Notes: generated by a model not told the origin, from the letters alone. A stretch of DNA of 64,000 nucleotides from Melastoma dodecandrum (GCA_029817715.1 JARUPY010000281.1:124001-188000), one strand, 5' to 3'. Shown: positions 1 to 7,955, numbered from the stretch's first letter. Translations and numbers: made by a program.

Positions 1-77
1 ACCGCGATGGCGATGACCCAGGGATTGTACTTCGGCTTCCAGCCGTTGACGGCGCCGACCCCGCCTTCGCCGCTCAT
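1..77 (-). CDS. EmrB-type MFS efflux permease, N-terminal fragment
   Basis: Only the first 25 or so codons are inside the window; the gene runs off the left edge. The visible N-terminus ends in the motif NGWKPKYNPWVIAIAV, which is how DHA2-family (EmrB-type, 14-TM) drug:H+ antiporters usually begin, a short cytosolic lead-in followed by the first helix. Its ATG overlaps the TGA of the upstream membrane fusion gene by four bases (ATGA), so the two are translationally coupled. The family call rests on the short match plus the partner gene. Expected role: inner-membrane pump of a tripartite efflux system. Confidence 0.7.
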   Translation of the reverse strand, partial: MSGEGGVGAVNGWKPKYNPWVIAIA

Positions 78-1582
78 TTCAGCGTCACCGTCGGCTCGAC
101 GCTGACGCCGAGCGGCAGGGGCTCCTCGGGCTTGAGCCCCGAATCGATGACGATCTTCACGGGCACGCGCTGCACGATCTTGACGAAATTGCCGGTGGCG
201 TTCTCGGCCGGGAAGGCGGAGAATTTCGAGCCCGACCCGTGCTGGATCGAATCGACGTGGCCCTGGAGGTCGAGGTCGGGATAGGCGTCGACCGAAATCT
301 TCACCTTCTGGCCCGGCCGCATGCCGTCGAGCTCGGTCTCCTTGTAGTTGGCCGTCACCCAGACGTCCGGCGTCACGAGCGACATGATCTGGGTGCCGGC
401 GGTGACGTAATTGCCGGTGTCGACGTTGCGGCGGGTCACCCAGCCGTCCTGCTGGGCCCGCACCACGGTGAATTCGATGTTGAGTTCGGCCTGGCCGAGC
501 TGGGCGATGTTCTGCTCGGCCTGACCCTGGAGCTGGCTCACCTGGGTCTCGGACTGGCCGATGTTCTGGGTCACGGGCTCGGCCTGGGTGACGCGGGCCT
601 GGGCCTGGGCCACCTGGGCCTCGGCCTGCTGCTGGCTTGACGAGGTCGTGTCGACCTCCTGCTGCGTGGTCGCCTGGCGCGGCAGGTTCTGCTGGCGGCG
701 GTTGTTGGCCTCCTGCAGCTGCAGATTGGCCTTGGCGGACAGCAGGTTGGCCTGGGCGAGCTGGAGCGCCGCCGGAAAGTTCTTCTTGGCGATCTCCACG
801 CCGAGCTTCTGGTTCGCGATCTGGGCCTTGTCGCTGTCCACGCGGCCCTTGGCCTGGTCCCGGTCGAAGGTGAAGGGCCGGGGGTCGATGTGGATCAGGG
901 GATCTCCCTTGTGGACGAACTGGTTGTCGACGACGTCGAGGGAGATCACCTGGCCCGACACGCGCGGCGCCACGGCCACGATGTAGCCGTCGGTATAGGC
1001 GTCGTCGGTGGTGACGAGGTTCTTGTGGCTGAAGTAGTAGTAGACCGCATAGGCCAGGCCGAGCAGCACCACGATGCCCACGATGGTGAGCACGAGCGGG
1101 CGGCGGCCCTTGCGGCGGTTCTGCGATTCCTCGCTGTCCTTGCCGGTGGCCTTCTCGCCCCCGCCGGACTTGTCGCCCTGCTTCCCGTCGCCCGCCTTGT
1201 CGTCCCCCTCGCGCCGGTCCCCGTCCTCCGACCCGCGCCGCTCGGACCGCGACCGGCCCTCGCGGCGACCATCGTCGCGGCGACCGTCGTCGCGGCCGCG
1301 ATCCTCGCGACGATCGTCGTCGCGCCGGTCCTCGTCGCGGCTCCGCCGGCGGTCGTCGTCGCGTCGGTCGTCGTCGCGGCGGCGGTCGTCGTCGCGGCTC
1401 CGCCGCCGGTCGTCGTCCCGTCCGTCGTCATCGTCGAGGTCGCGCGCGTGTTCGGCGCCGCGGCCGCCGGTGCGGCGTTCGCCGCCCCGGCCGATCTCGA
1501 TCACGTCGCGCCGGGCGCGGCGGCGGGGCGGGGCGCGATCGTCGTCCTGCGCGGAAGCCTCGTCGGCGTCGCTCGGGGTCAT
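74..1582 (-). CDS. EmrA/HlyD-type membrane fusion protein with long charged N-terminus
   Basis: Periplasmic adaptor that links an inner-membrane pump to the outer membrane. Residues 1-160 are a low-complexity, Arg/Asp-dominated tail with many DDDRRR-like blocks, far longer than the usual 20-30 residue cytosolic lead of EmrA. One TM helix follows at about 162-184 (VLTIVGIVVLLGLAYAVYYY), then a biotinyl/lipoyl-like segment (VSGQVISLDVVDNQFVHKGD), a long Gln/Ala-rich coiled-coil hairpin (about 250-365) and the second lipoyl half plus beta barrel (WVTRRNVDTGNYVTAGTQ). It heads an operon with the EmrB-type gene (4-base overlap). The divergent TetR gene and the palindrome in the shared promoter suggest TetR repression. 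The adaptor call is firm; the substrate is unknown and the tail has no assigned role. Confidence 0.92.
   Translation of the reverse strand: MTPSDADEASAQDDDRAPPRRRARRDVIEIGRGGERRTGGRGAEHARDLDDDDGRDDDRRRSRDDDRRRDDDRRDDDRRRSRDEDRRDDDRREDRGRDDGRRDDGRREGRSRSERRGSEDGDRREGDDKAGDGKQGDKSGGGEKATGKDSEESQNRRKGRRPLVLTIVGIVVLLGLAYAVYYYFSHKNLVTTDDAYTDGYIVAVAPRVSGQVISLDVVDNQFVHKGDPLIHIDPRPFTFDRDQAKGRVDSDKAQIANQKLGVEIAKKNFPAALQLAQANLLSAKANLQLQEANNRRQQNLPRQATTQQEVDTTSSSQQQAEAQVAQAQARVTQAEPVTQNIGQSETQVSQLQGQAEQNIAQLGQAELNIEFTVVRAQQDGWVTRRNVDTGNYVTAGTQIMSLVTPDVWVTANYKETELDGMRPGQKVKISVDAYPDLDLQGHVDSIQHGSGSKFSAFPAENATGNFVKIVQRVPVKIVIDSGLKPEEPLPLGVSVEPTVTLK
1252..1440. repeat. Degenerate simple repeat encoding Arg/Asp blocks
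   Basis: Short reiterated GTCGTCGCGGCG-like units within the emrA-like gene. On the coding strand they read as CGC/CGG and GAC codons and produce the DDDRRR-rich tail (about residues 48-110). Such tracts change length easily by slippage, so the tail is probably length-variable among strains. Confidence 0.75.
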
Positions 1583-1664
1583 CGTATGGTCTTCCGGGGC
1601 TTGGCGGCCGCAGGGGCAGGACTAGGCGGCACGCGACGGGTGGCGTACCGTCGATACCGCATAA

Positions 1665-1682
1665 CCGAACCCGCGGGTTCGG
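1665..1682. promoter_or_regulatory. Candidate TetR operator, perfect 18-bp palindrome
   Basis: CCGAACCCGCGGGTTCGG is a perfect inverted repeat lying in the 115-bp divergent gap between the emrA-like gene and the TetR gene, 15 bp before the TetR ATG. Outside one mismatched pair the symmetry resumes with TA on each side. Position and symmetry fit a TetR dimer site controlling both directions; binding is inferred. Confidence 0.65.
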
Positions 1683-1697
1683 ATATAAGGCAAGCGG

Positions 1698-2366
1698 ATG
1701 TCGTCGAAGTCAAGCCGGTCGCCCCCCCTGTCCCGCGATGAACCGGGGCCTGTGCCCCGGGGAGCACGGCGGCGCGACGCGATCGTGGCGGTCGCCGAGG
1801 CGGTCTTCCTGGCGCAGGGCTTCGGCGAAACCACCATGCGCGACATTGCGGCGCGGGCCGGCGCCTCGAAGGAGACGCTCTACCGGCATTTCCGCAGCAA
1901 GGAAGAGCTCTTTGCCGAGGTGGTGGGCAACCGGGCGCGCCTGCTGCGCCGGCGGCTCGATGCCGATCTCGAGCGGCCTGACGCGCTGGCCGTCGTCCTG
2001 CGCGACTTCGGGATCGCCCTCCTCGACGCCATGACGAGCCCCGAGGTCTCGGCGCTGCTGCGCCTCGTCGTCGCCGAGGCGCCGCGCGATCCCGAGATCG
2101 GCCGCATCTTCTACGCGCTCGGGCCCGAGCGCACGCGGGCGCGTCTGACGGAATTCCTCGACGCCGCGCGCGGGCGCGGGGAGTTCACGGGCGACCGGGC
2201 GGGGCTCGCCGCCAGCATCTTCCTCGGCGCCGTCACGTCCCAGGCCCCCACCGCCCGCCTGGTCCTGCAGGACGCGCCGCCCATGGCGCGGGCCGAGATC
2301 GAGGAGCGCGTGGACGAGGTCGTGGCCATGTTCCTGCTGCGCTACGGGCGCACCGCGCCCGATTGA
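1698..2366 (+). CDS. TetR/AcrR-family regulator, AefR-like
   Basis: A 222-residue DNA-binding repressor. The N-terminal helix-turn-helix (about 24-72) has the typical TetR pattern IVAVAEAVFLAQGFGETTMR then IAARAGASKETLYRHFRSKEEL. The C-terminal half is all helical and resembles the ligand-binding domain of AefR-like regulators. It starts 116 bp from the divergent emrA-like gene and sits beside an 18-bp palindrome, so it most likely represses the efflux operon and itself, with release by a pump substrate. An AAGG about 8 bases before the ATG is a possible ribosome site. The inducer cannot be read from the sequence. Confidence 0.9.
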   Translation: MSSKSSRSPPLSRDEPGPVPRGARRRDAIVAVAEAVFLAQGFGETTMRDIAARAGASKETLYRHFRSKEELFAEVVGNRARLLRRRLDADLERPDALAVVLRDFGIALLDAMTSPEVSALLRLVVAEAPRDPEIGRIFYALGPERTRARLTEFLDAARGRGEFTGDRAGLAASIFLGAVTSQAPTARLVLQDAPPMARAEIEERVDEVVAMFLLRYGRTAPD

Positions 2367-2376
2367 ACCCGCGCCG

Positions 2377-3165
2377 TCAGGCGGCGAAACCGGGATCGCT
2401 CGCGCCGAGCACGCGCTTGACGCTTTCGAGATGCAGCCGGGCGCTCTCGGGATCGCCTTCGCGCATCTGGGCGGCGGCGCGGCGCGCGACATCGGGCTCC
2501 ACGACGCGCAGCGGCCGGCCGGTGCTGAGCGCCTTGACCTGCACCTCGGCGGCGCGTTCGAGGTAGTAGAGGTCGTCCCAGGCCTCCGCGATGGTGGGCC
2601 CCGTGACCATGACGCCGTGGTTGCGCAGGAAGACCACGTCGGCGTCTCCGAGCGTCGCCGCGATGCGGTCCCCCTCGGCCTCGTCGAGCGCGAGCCCGTT
2701 ATAGGCCTCGTCGACCGCGGTGCGGCCGTAGAACTTGAGCGCCGTCTGTCCCGCCCAGGCGAGCGGCGCCCCCTCCACCATGCTGAGGGCCGTGGCATGG
2801 GGCATGTGGGTGTGGAAGGCCGCCCGCGCCCGCGGCAGCCGCGCGTGCAGCCGGGCATGGATGAAGAAGGCCGTCGCCTCGGGCCGCCCCTCGCCCTCGA
2901 TGACGTGGCCGTCGAAATCGCAGACGAGGAGGCTCGACGCCGTCACCTCGCAGAAGGCGAGGCCGTAGGGATTGACGAGGAAGAGGTCGTCCCGCCCCGG
3001 GACCAGCGCGGAGAAGTGGTTGCAGATCCCCTCCTCGAGCCCGAGCCGCGCCGCCATGCGGAAACAGGCCGCGAGGTCGACGCGCGCCTCTGCCAGGGCA
3101 TCGCGGTCGATCTCCCCGCGGTCGTTGGGGCCGGGCCGGGCGGCCGGGCGGAGTTCGTGGGCCAT
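2377..3165 (-). CDS. Class II aldolase/adducin-family protein
   Basis: A 262-residue member of the metal-dependent class II aldolase fold (fuculose-phosphate aldolase, ribulose-phosphate epimerase and adducin head). Metal ligands are visible: NHFSALVPG near the N-terminus, HTHMPHATA in the middle and NHGVMVTG near the C-terminus. I chose the ATG giving MAHELRPAARPG because the fold starts just after it; the open frame extends upstream but that part is unlike the family. The gene stands alone, converging with the TetR gene, so no pathway can be assigned. Many alphaproteobacterial relatives of this length are annotated only as class II aldolase/adducin family, and I stop there too. Confidence 0.85.
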   Translation of the reverse strand: MAHELRPAARPGPNDRGEIDRDALAEARVDLAACFRMAARLGLEEGICNHFSALVPGRDDLFLVNPYGLAFCEVTASSLLVCDFDGHVIEGEGRPEATAFFIHARLHARLPRARAAFHTHMPHATALSMVEGAPLAWAGQTALKFYGRTAVDEAYNGLALDEAEGDRIAATLGDADVVFLRNHGVMVTGPTIAEAWDDLYYLERAAEVQVKALSTGRPLRVVEPDVARRAAAQMREGDPESARLHLESVKRVLGASDPGFAA

Positions 3166-3232
3166 GAGGAAAGCTCTCCCGATTCGCCGGGACATTACCG
3201 CGGGCGGAGCGGGGCGGACAGGGCGGGATGGC

Positions 3233-3940
3233 CTAAATTGAAGCTTCGGCCTTCGTGAAGACCGCCACCGACTGCCCCAGGGCTTCTCCCGAAGGCCACG
3301 GGGCGAGGCTCCCATCCAGAAAACTCACATCGGCGAAGCCGATGTGATCGGCCCACGCCTTGAACTGGACCCGCTCTACGAACTGGTTGAGATGTGGCTT
3401 AGAGCTATTCCTCTGCGCTGCGATGGTGGATTCGAACACCGGCCAGTGGAACGGCATCTCGAATTCCAGGAAGGAGCAGACCACCTTCCCTCCGGGTTTA
3501 AGGCACCGAAACATCTCTTCGAGGTAGATGTAAGTCTCGGCATGCAGGAGATGCGTGAATACGCTGAACGCAAAAGCATAATCTAAGGAATTTTCCGACG
3601 AAGGGAGCGACAGCTGTTGATTGAGAGTGAACCTATAATATTCGGGGCTCTTGGTTTTCGCATAGTCCAATAACTCCTGAACGACGTCAAGGCCGGTATA
3701 GTCGATCTCCAGCCGCTTTCCCAAAGCGTGGGCCAGCCGCCCGCTGCCGCATCCCAGATCCACGACGGCGTGGCCCGAGCGTAGCCCGTAGTAGGTTACA
3801 ATGTCGGCCTCGATCTCACCGATCCTGTCGTAGCTCCCCCCGACCGCCAAGCTCATGGCTTCGTCGAGCGGATGGGCCGCCATCAGTCCCTGGACGTAAG
3901 CGCGATAATCATCTACAAAGTGGAACTCTGCCATCACCAT
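3233..3940 (-). CDS. Class I SAM-dependent methyltransferase
   Basis: A 235-residue soluble protein with the Rossmann methyltransferase motifs in order: motif I VVDLGCGSGRLA (about 59-70), acidic end of strand 2 in YTGLDVV, SLDYAFAFSVFTHLL as the motif IV region and LKPGGKVVCSF after it. Base composition is clearly lower in GC than the flanks and the gene is followed upstream by an AT-rich spacer, which suggests acquisition by transfer. The divergent neighbour is an unknown polytopic membrane protein; together they may belong to surface-glycan metabolism, but that is a guess. A second ATG two codons downstream is an alternative start. Confidence 0.85.
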   Translation of the reverse strand: MVMAEFHFVDDYRAYVQGLMAAHPLDEAMSLAVGGSYDRIGEIEADIVTYYGLRSGHAVVDLGCGSGRLAHALGKRLEIDYTGLDVVQELLDYAKTKSPEYYRFTLNQQLSLPSSENSLDYAFAFSVFTHLLHAETYIYLEEMFRCLKPGGKVVCSFLEFEMPFHWPVFESTIAAQRNSSKPHLNQFVERVQFKAWADHIGFADVSFLDGSLAPWPSGEALGQSVAVFTKAEASI

Positions 3941-4362
3941 CGCCCGTGTAGATACCGATGCACCCCATGCATCTATACATTAAAAATCTTCAATCTTCAA
4001 TGGCGATGCAACTTTTAATTTTCTTCCACTGCACGTTGGAACAAAGGAAGAATGCGAATTTCTTTTATCCTCTGTGTTGAGCAAGCGACGGTAAGTCAAC
4101 ATGCACCTTCCTCTTGCTTCAACGAGAGATAAATTTTTCTGCTTTTGAACGGTTTATACCCAATTCAAATGACTGTTCAATGCCTCACCTCTATCAAGAT
4201 TTTTTAGAAACACTCAATCGATCACCATCGTGAGCTGCACCAGATCGTCTTTCTACTTGCACCTGATGCCTTCCCTCAATGTCGCCTTACTGCGGTCGCC
4301 AATCAGCGACAAACCGCATCATAAGCCCGATCCGATGGATTTCATAGCAGGAAAACACGTTA
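3941..4362. other. Lower-GC intergenic spacer, no gene seen
   Basis: A 422-bp divergent gap between the methyltransferase and the membrane protein. It is much more AT-rich than the rest of the window (for example around 3970-4200). I see no credible ORF, tRNA or long repeat. It must contain the promoters of both flanking genes, but I could not pick them with confidence. Confidence 0.6.
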
Positions 4363-5598
4363 ATGGCATGTGGCAAGTTGATTATGCTACCTAAGATTGT
4401 AAAAGGCCTTTCGGTTTTCGCGATCGCCGCAGGGGTGATTGCCGCACGTCGGTGGCCGCAGATCATCAACCCGGACGTGTGGGTCGAGGACGGCACGCTG
4501 GTCATTCCGAGCTTCGCTCATCACGGGTGGGCGGGCCTGCTCGATCCGGTGGCCGGCTATCTCGTCGTACCAGGGAAGCTGATCTCTTTCATCAGCCTCT
4601 CTCTGACATTCGACCATTACGCCTTCGTCTCGACCCTGCTGGCGATCGCCGCCCAGGCCGCCGTGGTGGCCACCATCGCCGTCGCTCCGACCATCTTGGC
4701 GGCGCCATTGCTGGCGGCCCTTGTCGTGCCTCTCGTGCCGACCGGTTCCGAAGTCTTCGCCCTACCGTCTTACACCTTCTGGTGGACGACGCTGCTGGCG
4801 TTCATCGGGCTTTTCTGGCGCGATGGGGAGCGGCTCGGCTGGCGTCTCCTCGTCACCGTGCTCGGCGGCCTGTCCTCGCCCTTCATCGTCGCTGCCACGC
4901 CTCTCTTTGCCCTTCGCGCGGCGTTCGAGCGAACGCGAGGCAATCTGGCCGCCCTCGCTGCTGCTGTCGCGACGGCCGCGATCCAGGGCTCCTACATGGT
5001 CAGGGAACATGCCAATGGCGTGGCGCCGGTCGATGCACTCCATCACCTGCCGGAGTTGATCAGCAAGTGGTTCGGCACCGCCCTCTACAGCCTTAACCAG
5101 CATGGGGCGGGCCCGTTCGGGGCATTGGTGCTGGCATTCCTGGTTGTGGCCGTCCTGGCGCTGCCGAAGCATCGGCGCCCGGTCTACCTCCTGCTCGGCC
5201 TGTGCCTTGCCGCCTCCATCGCGTCCTCCGTCTCCCGCGTTCCGGTCAGTGCGCCTCACCCGCTGCTCGCCGGCCCGCGCTATTTCTTCTTCCCGCTGAT
5301 CCTGACTGGCTGGATGCTGATCATGCTGCTGAGTGAGGCTCCTCGCAACGTGGGCCTCGCTGCGGTACTGATCGCCGGTGCCTATGCGCCGTCCTTCGCC
5401 GCGGCCTTCACCTTCGAGCCGCAGGTCGCCAAGGAGCCCTGGATCGACCAGGTGGCGGCCTGCGTGGCTGCCGAGGACAGCTACACCTTCGACATCCAAT
5501 ACGGCCTGCCGCAGATTTCCTGGTCGTCCGAGATGAAAGGCGACGACTGCCGCAAGCTCGAAACCGACGCGATCTTTGACCATCGCGCACCGCTCTAA
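4363..5598 (+). CDS. Polytopic membrane protein of unknown function
   Basis: A 411-residue protein with about nine to ten hydrophobic helices. Early loop motif NPDVWVEDGT (about 36-45), then alternating helices through residue 350, and a soluble C-terminal end of about 60 residues with two cysteines. The acidic motif in the first extracytoplasmic loop and the general layout recall membrane glycosyltransferases of the GT-C type or lipid-linked sugar handling proteins, but no diagnostic motif is present and I do not assign a function. It is divergent from a methyltransferase. A second methionine at codon 8 is an alternative start. Confidence 0.7.
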   Translation: MACGKLIMLPKIVKGLSVFAIAAGVIAARRWPQIINPDVWVEDGTLVIPSFAHHGWAGLLDPVAGYLVVPGKLISFISLSLTFDHYAFVSTLLAIAAQAAVVATIAVAPTILAAPLLAALVVPLVPTGSEVFALPSYTFWWTTLLAFIGLFWRDGERLGWRLLVTVLGGLSSPFIVAATPLFALRAAFERTRGNLAALAAAVATAAIQGSYMVREHANGVAPVDALHHLPELISKWFGTALYSLNQHGAGPFGALVLAFLVVAVLALPKHRRPVYLLLGLCLAASIASSVSRVPVSAPHPLLAGPRYFFFPLILTGWMLIMLLSEAPRNVGLAAVLIAGAYAPSFAAAFTFEPQVAKEPWIDQVAACVAAEDSYTFDIQYGLPQISWSSEMKGDDCRKLETDAIFDHRAPL

Positions 5599-5961
5599 TG
5601 CCAGACCTACCCGGCGGCGGTGCCATGAGCCTCGACGGGATCGTGTAGATTGTCCATGAGGGCACGAGCCCGCGAGGTCCCGGTCGCAACCCGAGACGAG
5701 ACGCCCTAGATTAGAGCCGACAGGGGGCTCACGATGAGCACCATGCAGGCCGAGGTGTTCGAGGCGTTCCGGGACATGGGCGCGGCAGAGGACAAGGCCC
5801 TCAAGGCGGCTTCGGTTCTCGGGAAGCGCGACGACGAGTTCACCAAGGCCGTCGCCGACCTCCAGCTCGACAACGCTTCCGTCAAGGACGAGCTGTCGAC
5901 GCTGCGCTGGATGGTCGGCTTCAATCTGACCCTGACCGTCCTCGGTTTTGGGTCCGTCCTA

Positions 5962-6823
5962 GGGCGTGGTGACAATTTAACTATTTGAGCCAGATCGCGA
6001 TAGCGGCGAGTTTCACGAAACCCATGAAGTTGGCGAGCAGCTTGTCATATCGGGTGGCAACGCGCCTGAACTGCTTGAGTTTGCAAAAGAACCGCTCGAC
6101 AGCGTTACGCTCTCGGTAAAGATGTTTGTCGTAGGAGCGCTGAACCTTGCGGTTGCGCTTGGGTGGGATGACGACCTCCGCTCCGCTTTCGGACGATGGT
6201 GTCAGCGAGACAGTCGGCATCGTAACCCTTGTCGGCGATGACGGCATCCGCCTCGAAACCCTCGATCAAGTCCTGAGCCAGGGCGATATCGTTACGCTGG
6301 CCCGGTGTACCGATGAGGCGGACGGGAAGGCCCAGAGCATCACTTGCGGCATGGATTTTGGTGCTCAGGCCGCCGCGAGACCGGCCCAGGCCCTGGGCAT
6401 CCGCCCCCCTTTGTCCTTGCGGGCCCCCGCGGCATGCTGATGAGCTCGCACAATCGTCGAATCGATCATCAGCCACTCCAGATCGGCTTCCTGTGCCACC
6501 GCGGCCATGATGTCGTCGAGAACGCCCATCTCGATCCACCTGTAATAACGGCGCTTCACGCTCTGATAATGCCCGTACTCCGCAGGCAGATCGCGCCAGC
6601 GCCCTCCGAACCTGGCCATGAACAGCAGAGCGTCGACGAACAGCCGATTATCGGTCCGAGGACCACGGCGTCCTTTGGTGCCACCCGGCATCAAGCCCTT
6701 CACGCGATCCCACTGATCGTCACGCAGCCGGTCACACATCATCGCTGATCCCCCCGAGATCAGCCTTGAATCCCATACCAAACCGCGTGGGAATCCCCCA
6801 ATCCTTAAATCGTCACCACGCCC
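5962..6823. mobile_element. IS5-family (IS427-like) insertion sequence, 862 bp
   Basis: Both ends carry GGGCGTGGTGAC-RATTTAA as inverted repeats (left from 5962, right ending at 6823). Each end is flanked by TA, itself inside CTAG, the usual short target of this group. The element holds one transposase region on the minus strand and is of typical length (about 850 bp). The insertion is clean, since the host gene joins in frame without it. Confidence 0.93.
5981..6742 (-). pseudogene. IS5-family transposase, two frame changes
   Basis: A DDE transposase read from ATG at 6742. The first frame (to about 6410) holds RRYYRWIEMGV and LMIDSTIVRAHQHAAGA, with the first catalytic Asp. The second frame holds GRSRGGLSTKIHAA and ADKGYDAD (second Asp), the third holds RNAVERFFCKLKQFRR (catalytic Glu region). 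The first change lies on a C6/T3 run at 6404-6412 (AAAGGGGGG on the coding strand), which fits the programmed frameshift known for this family. The second, near 6185-6205, is not at a usual slip site and probably breaks the protein, so this copy may be inactive unless it is a sequencing error. Confidence 0.8.
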
Positions 6824-6852
6824 TAGGCTTCGTCTGGAGATGCGTGAAGTGA

Positions 6853-7273
6853 GCGACGACGGACCCGAATGATACCAACGGCAGAAAGTTTCCATCCGTC
6901 CTCATCCTTGAGCAAGGCCCGTAGGGCCGTGTCGAAGGACGCACCCGCGGGCCGCCATCGCGGAGGGCGCTTGCGTCCTTCGACACGGGCCCGATGGGCC
7001 CTGCTCAGGATGAGGTAGGTTGAAGAACACGGGTCAGGATCTCCGTCCATTGGTATGAGGCAGCAAGGTGTATCTGTCTGATCGGGCCGACGCGTCCATT
7101 CAGGCGTGACCGCACACGACCCTCGGCGCGGCCCCGCATTTCGGCCCGTATGAGACCGGCCAGGCTTGCCAACGTCCGATCCGGCTCGGCGGCGAAGCCG
7201 CACCCTCGTCGGCTACCCGCACGACCGTCACTCATCCGACACACCGGTCCCCTGCGGCTCGCTCCGCCGCCCC
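6853..7273. other. Non-coding stretch with a large inverted repeat
   Basis: A 421-bp stretch with no credible gene. It is dominated by the long hairpin at 6900-7015. The remainder (7016-7273) shows no ORF with a ribosome site and no RNA gene that I recognise. Confidence 0.6.
6900..7015. repeat. Dispersed palindromic repeat (long hairpin)
   Basis: Left arm 6900-6942 starts CCTCATCCTTGAGCAAGGCC, right arm 6973-7015 ends with the near-exact reverse complement CCTGCTCAGGATGAGG. Arms of about 43 bp with few mismatches flank a 30-bp loop. Elements with this TCATCC...GAGCA core and a GTCGAAGGAC stem are widely dispersed in Rhizobiales genomes; here it lies just behind the IS. Confidence 0.8.
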
Positions 7274-7405
7274 TCACTTCGCCGCCGGCGTGCCGCCCGC
7301 CGGGTTGAAGGGCGGGAAAAGTTCGTGGCTGGCGTAGAGCAGGACCGCGATCAGGGCGACGAGCAGGATCAGCAGGATCGCCATGCGGCGGGGGGTGGGC
7401 GACAT
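7274..7405 (-). CDS. Tiny single-pass membrane protein behind minCDE (second copy)
   Basis: A 43-residue ORF, MSPTPRRMAILLILLVALIA..., with one TM helix (about 8-25) and a short tail HELFPPFNPAGG. It resembles the upstream 44-residue ORF in size, TM placement and the H-x-LFP...PAG tail, which supports coding. No good Shine-Dalgarno is visible, so the start is uncertain; the frame is open further upstream. It lies on the same strand as minCDE, 74 bp after its sister gene. No known function. Confidence 0.5.
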   Translation of the reverse strand: MSPTPRRMAILLILLVALIAVLLYASHELFPPFNPAGGTPAAK

Positions 7406-7479
7406 GGCGGGACTCGCGGCCGGTGTTGCGACGGGCGCCAACGTCGCCGGACCGTCGCGGGTTGCCGGGACGGCGGGCC

Positions 7480-7614
7480 TCAGCGCGTGATCGGGGGTGC
7501 CCCGGCGGGCACCGGCAGGGTCGGGAACAGCACGTGGTCGACCAGCAGCCAGAGCAGGACGGCGAGCGCCACGAGGCCCACCACCCACCAGATGCGACGG
7601 TCGATGGCGGTCAT
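7480..7614 (-). CDS. Tiny single-pass membrane protein behind minCDE (first copy)
   Basis: A 44-residue ORF beginning MTAIDRRIWWVVGLVALAVL, with a GGGAGAG ribosome site about 8 bases upstream. One TM helix spans about 8-27 and is followed by DHVLFPTLPVPAGAPP. The minE stop is 68 bp upstream on the same strand, so it may be the fourth gene of the min operon. A sister ORF with the same design follows it. Too short for the family searches most pipelines use, hence likely unannotated. Function unknown. Confidence 0.6.
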   Translation of the reverse strand: MTAIDRRIWWVVGLVALAVLLWLLVDHVLFPTLPVPAGAPPITR

Positions 7615-7682
7615 GGCGAGGCTCTCCCGGTCGGATCGGGTGAGCAACGCCCGAGAGCGCGGCAGGTTGCGGCGCCGCCCCC

Positions 7683-7955
7683 TCAGGAGGCCAGCGCGAT
7701 GGCCTCGCCCCCGGGGGCGCGGATCTCGAGGTCGACTTCGAGGGTCGAGAGCGTGTCGCCCTTGGCCATCTTCACGCGGACCTTGTCGCGGTCGATGGCG
7801 CAATGCTTGGCGATGACCTGCAGGATCTCCTCGCGCAGGATCGCCACGAGGTCGGAGCGGCCGACGAGGCTGCGCTCGTGGGCGAGCAGGAACTGCAGCC
7901 TTTCGCGCGCGACGGGCGCCGAATCGCGGACGCCGAGGAACTTGAGCAGTTTCAT
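7683..7955 (-). CDS. minE: Cell division topological specificity factor MinE
   Basis: A 90-residue protein, the usual MinE size. It starts with the anti-MinCD membrane-binding segment MKLLKFLGVRDSAPVARERL and continues with LLAHERSLVGRSDLVAILREEIL and the C-terminal dimer domain KVRVKMAKGDTLSTLEVDLEI. MinE activates the MinD ATPase and drives pole-to-pole oscillation so that the Z-ring forms at mid-cell. Its ATG overlaps the minD stop by four bases (ATGA), so expression is coupled to minD. Confidence 0.97.
   Translation of the reverse strand: MKLLKFLGVRDSAPVARERLQFLLAHERSLVGRSDLVAILREEILQVIAKHCAIDRDKVRVKMAKGDTLSTLEVDLEIRAPGGEAIALAS

Larger units (their letters stand above)
5734..6852 (+). 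pseudogene. Small coiled-coil/TM protein gene split by an IS element
   Basis: The ORF starts at 5734 after an AGGGGG ribosome site and encodes an alpha-helical segment followed by the start of a C-terminal TM helix (LRWMVGFNLTLTVLGFGSVL). At 5961 it runs into the IS. If the IS and one copy of the TA target are removed, codon CTA joins GGC TTC GTC at 6826 in frame and ends at TGA 6850-6852, giving an 84-residue protein. The layout (helix, coiled coil, one terminal TM) resembles the short DUF1640/CCDC90-like proteins frequent in Methylobacterium. As it stands the protein is truncated and gains a few IS-encoded residues. Confidence 0.8.

Noticed and set aside
890..1741. Long plus-strand ORF opposite the emrA-like gene
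   Set aside because: Its Ala/Val-rich product is the shadow of the Arg/Asp repeats in the real minus-strand gene; no ribosome site and no domain.
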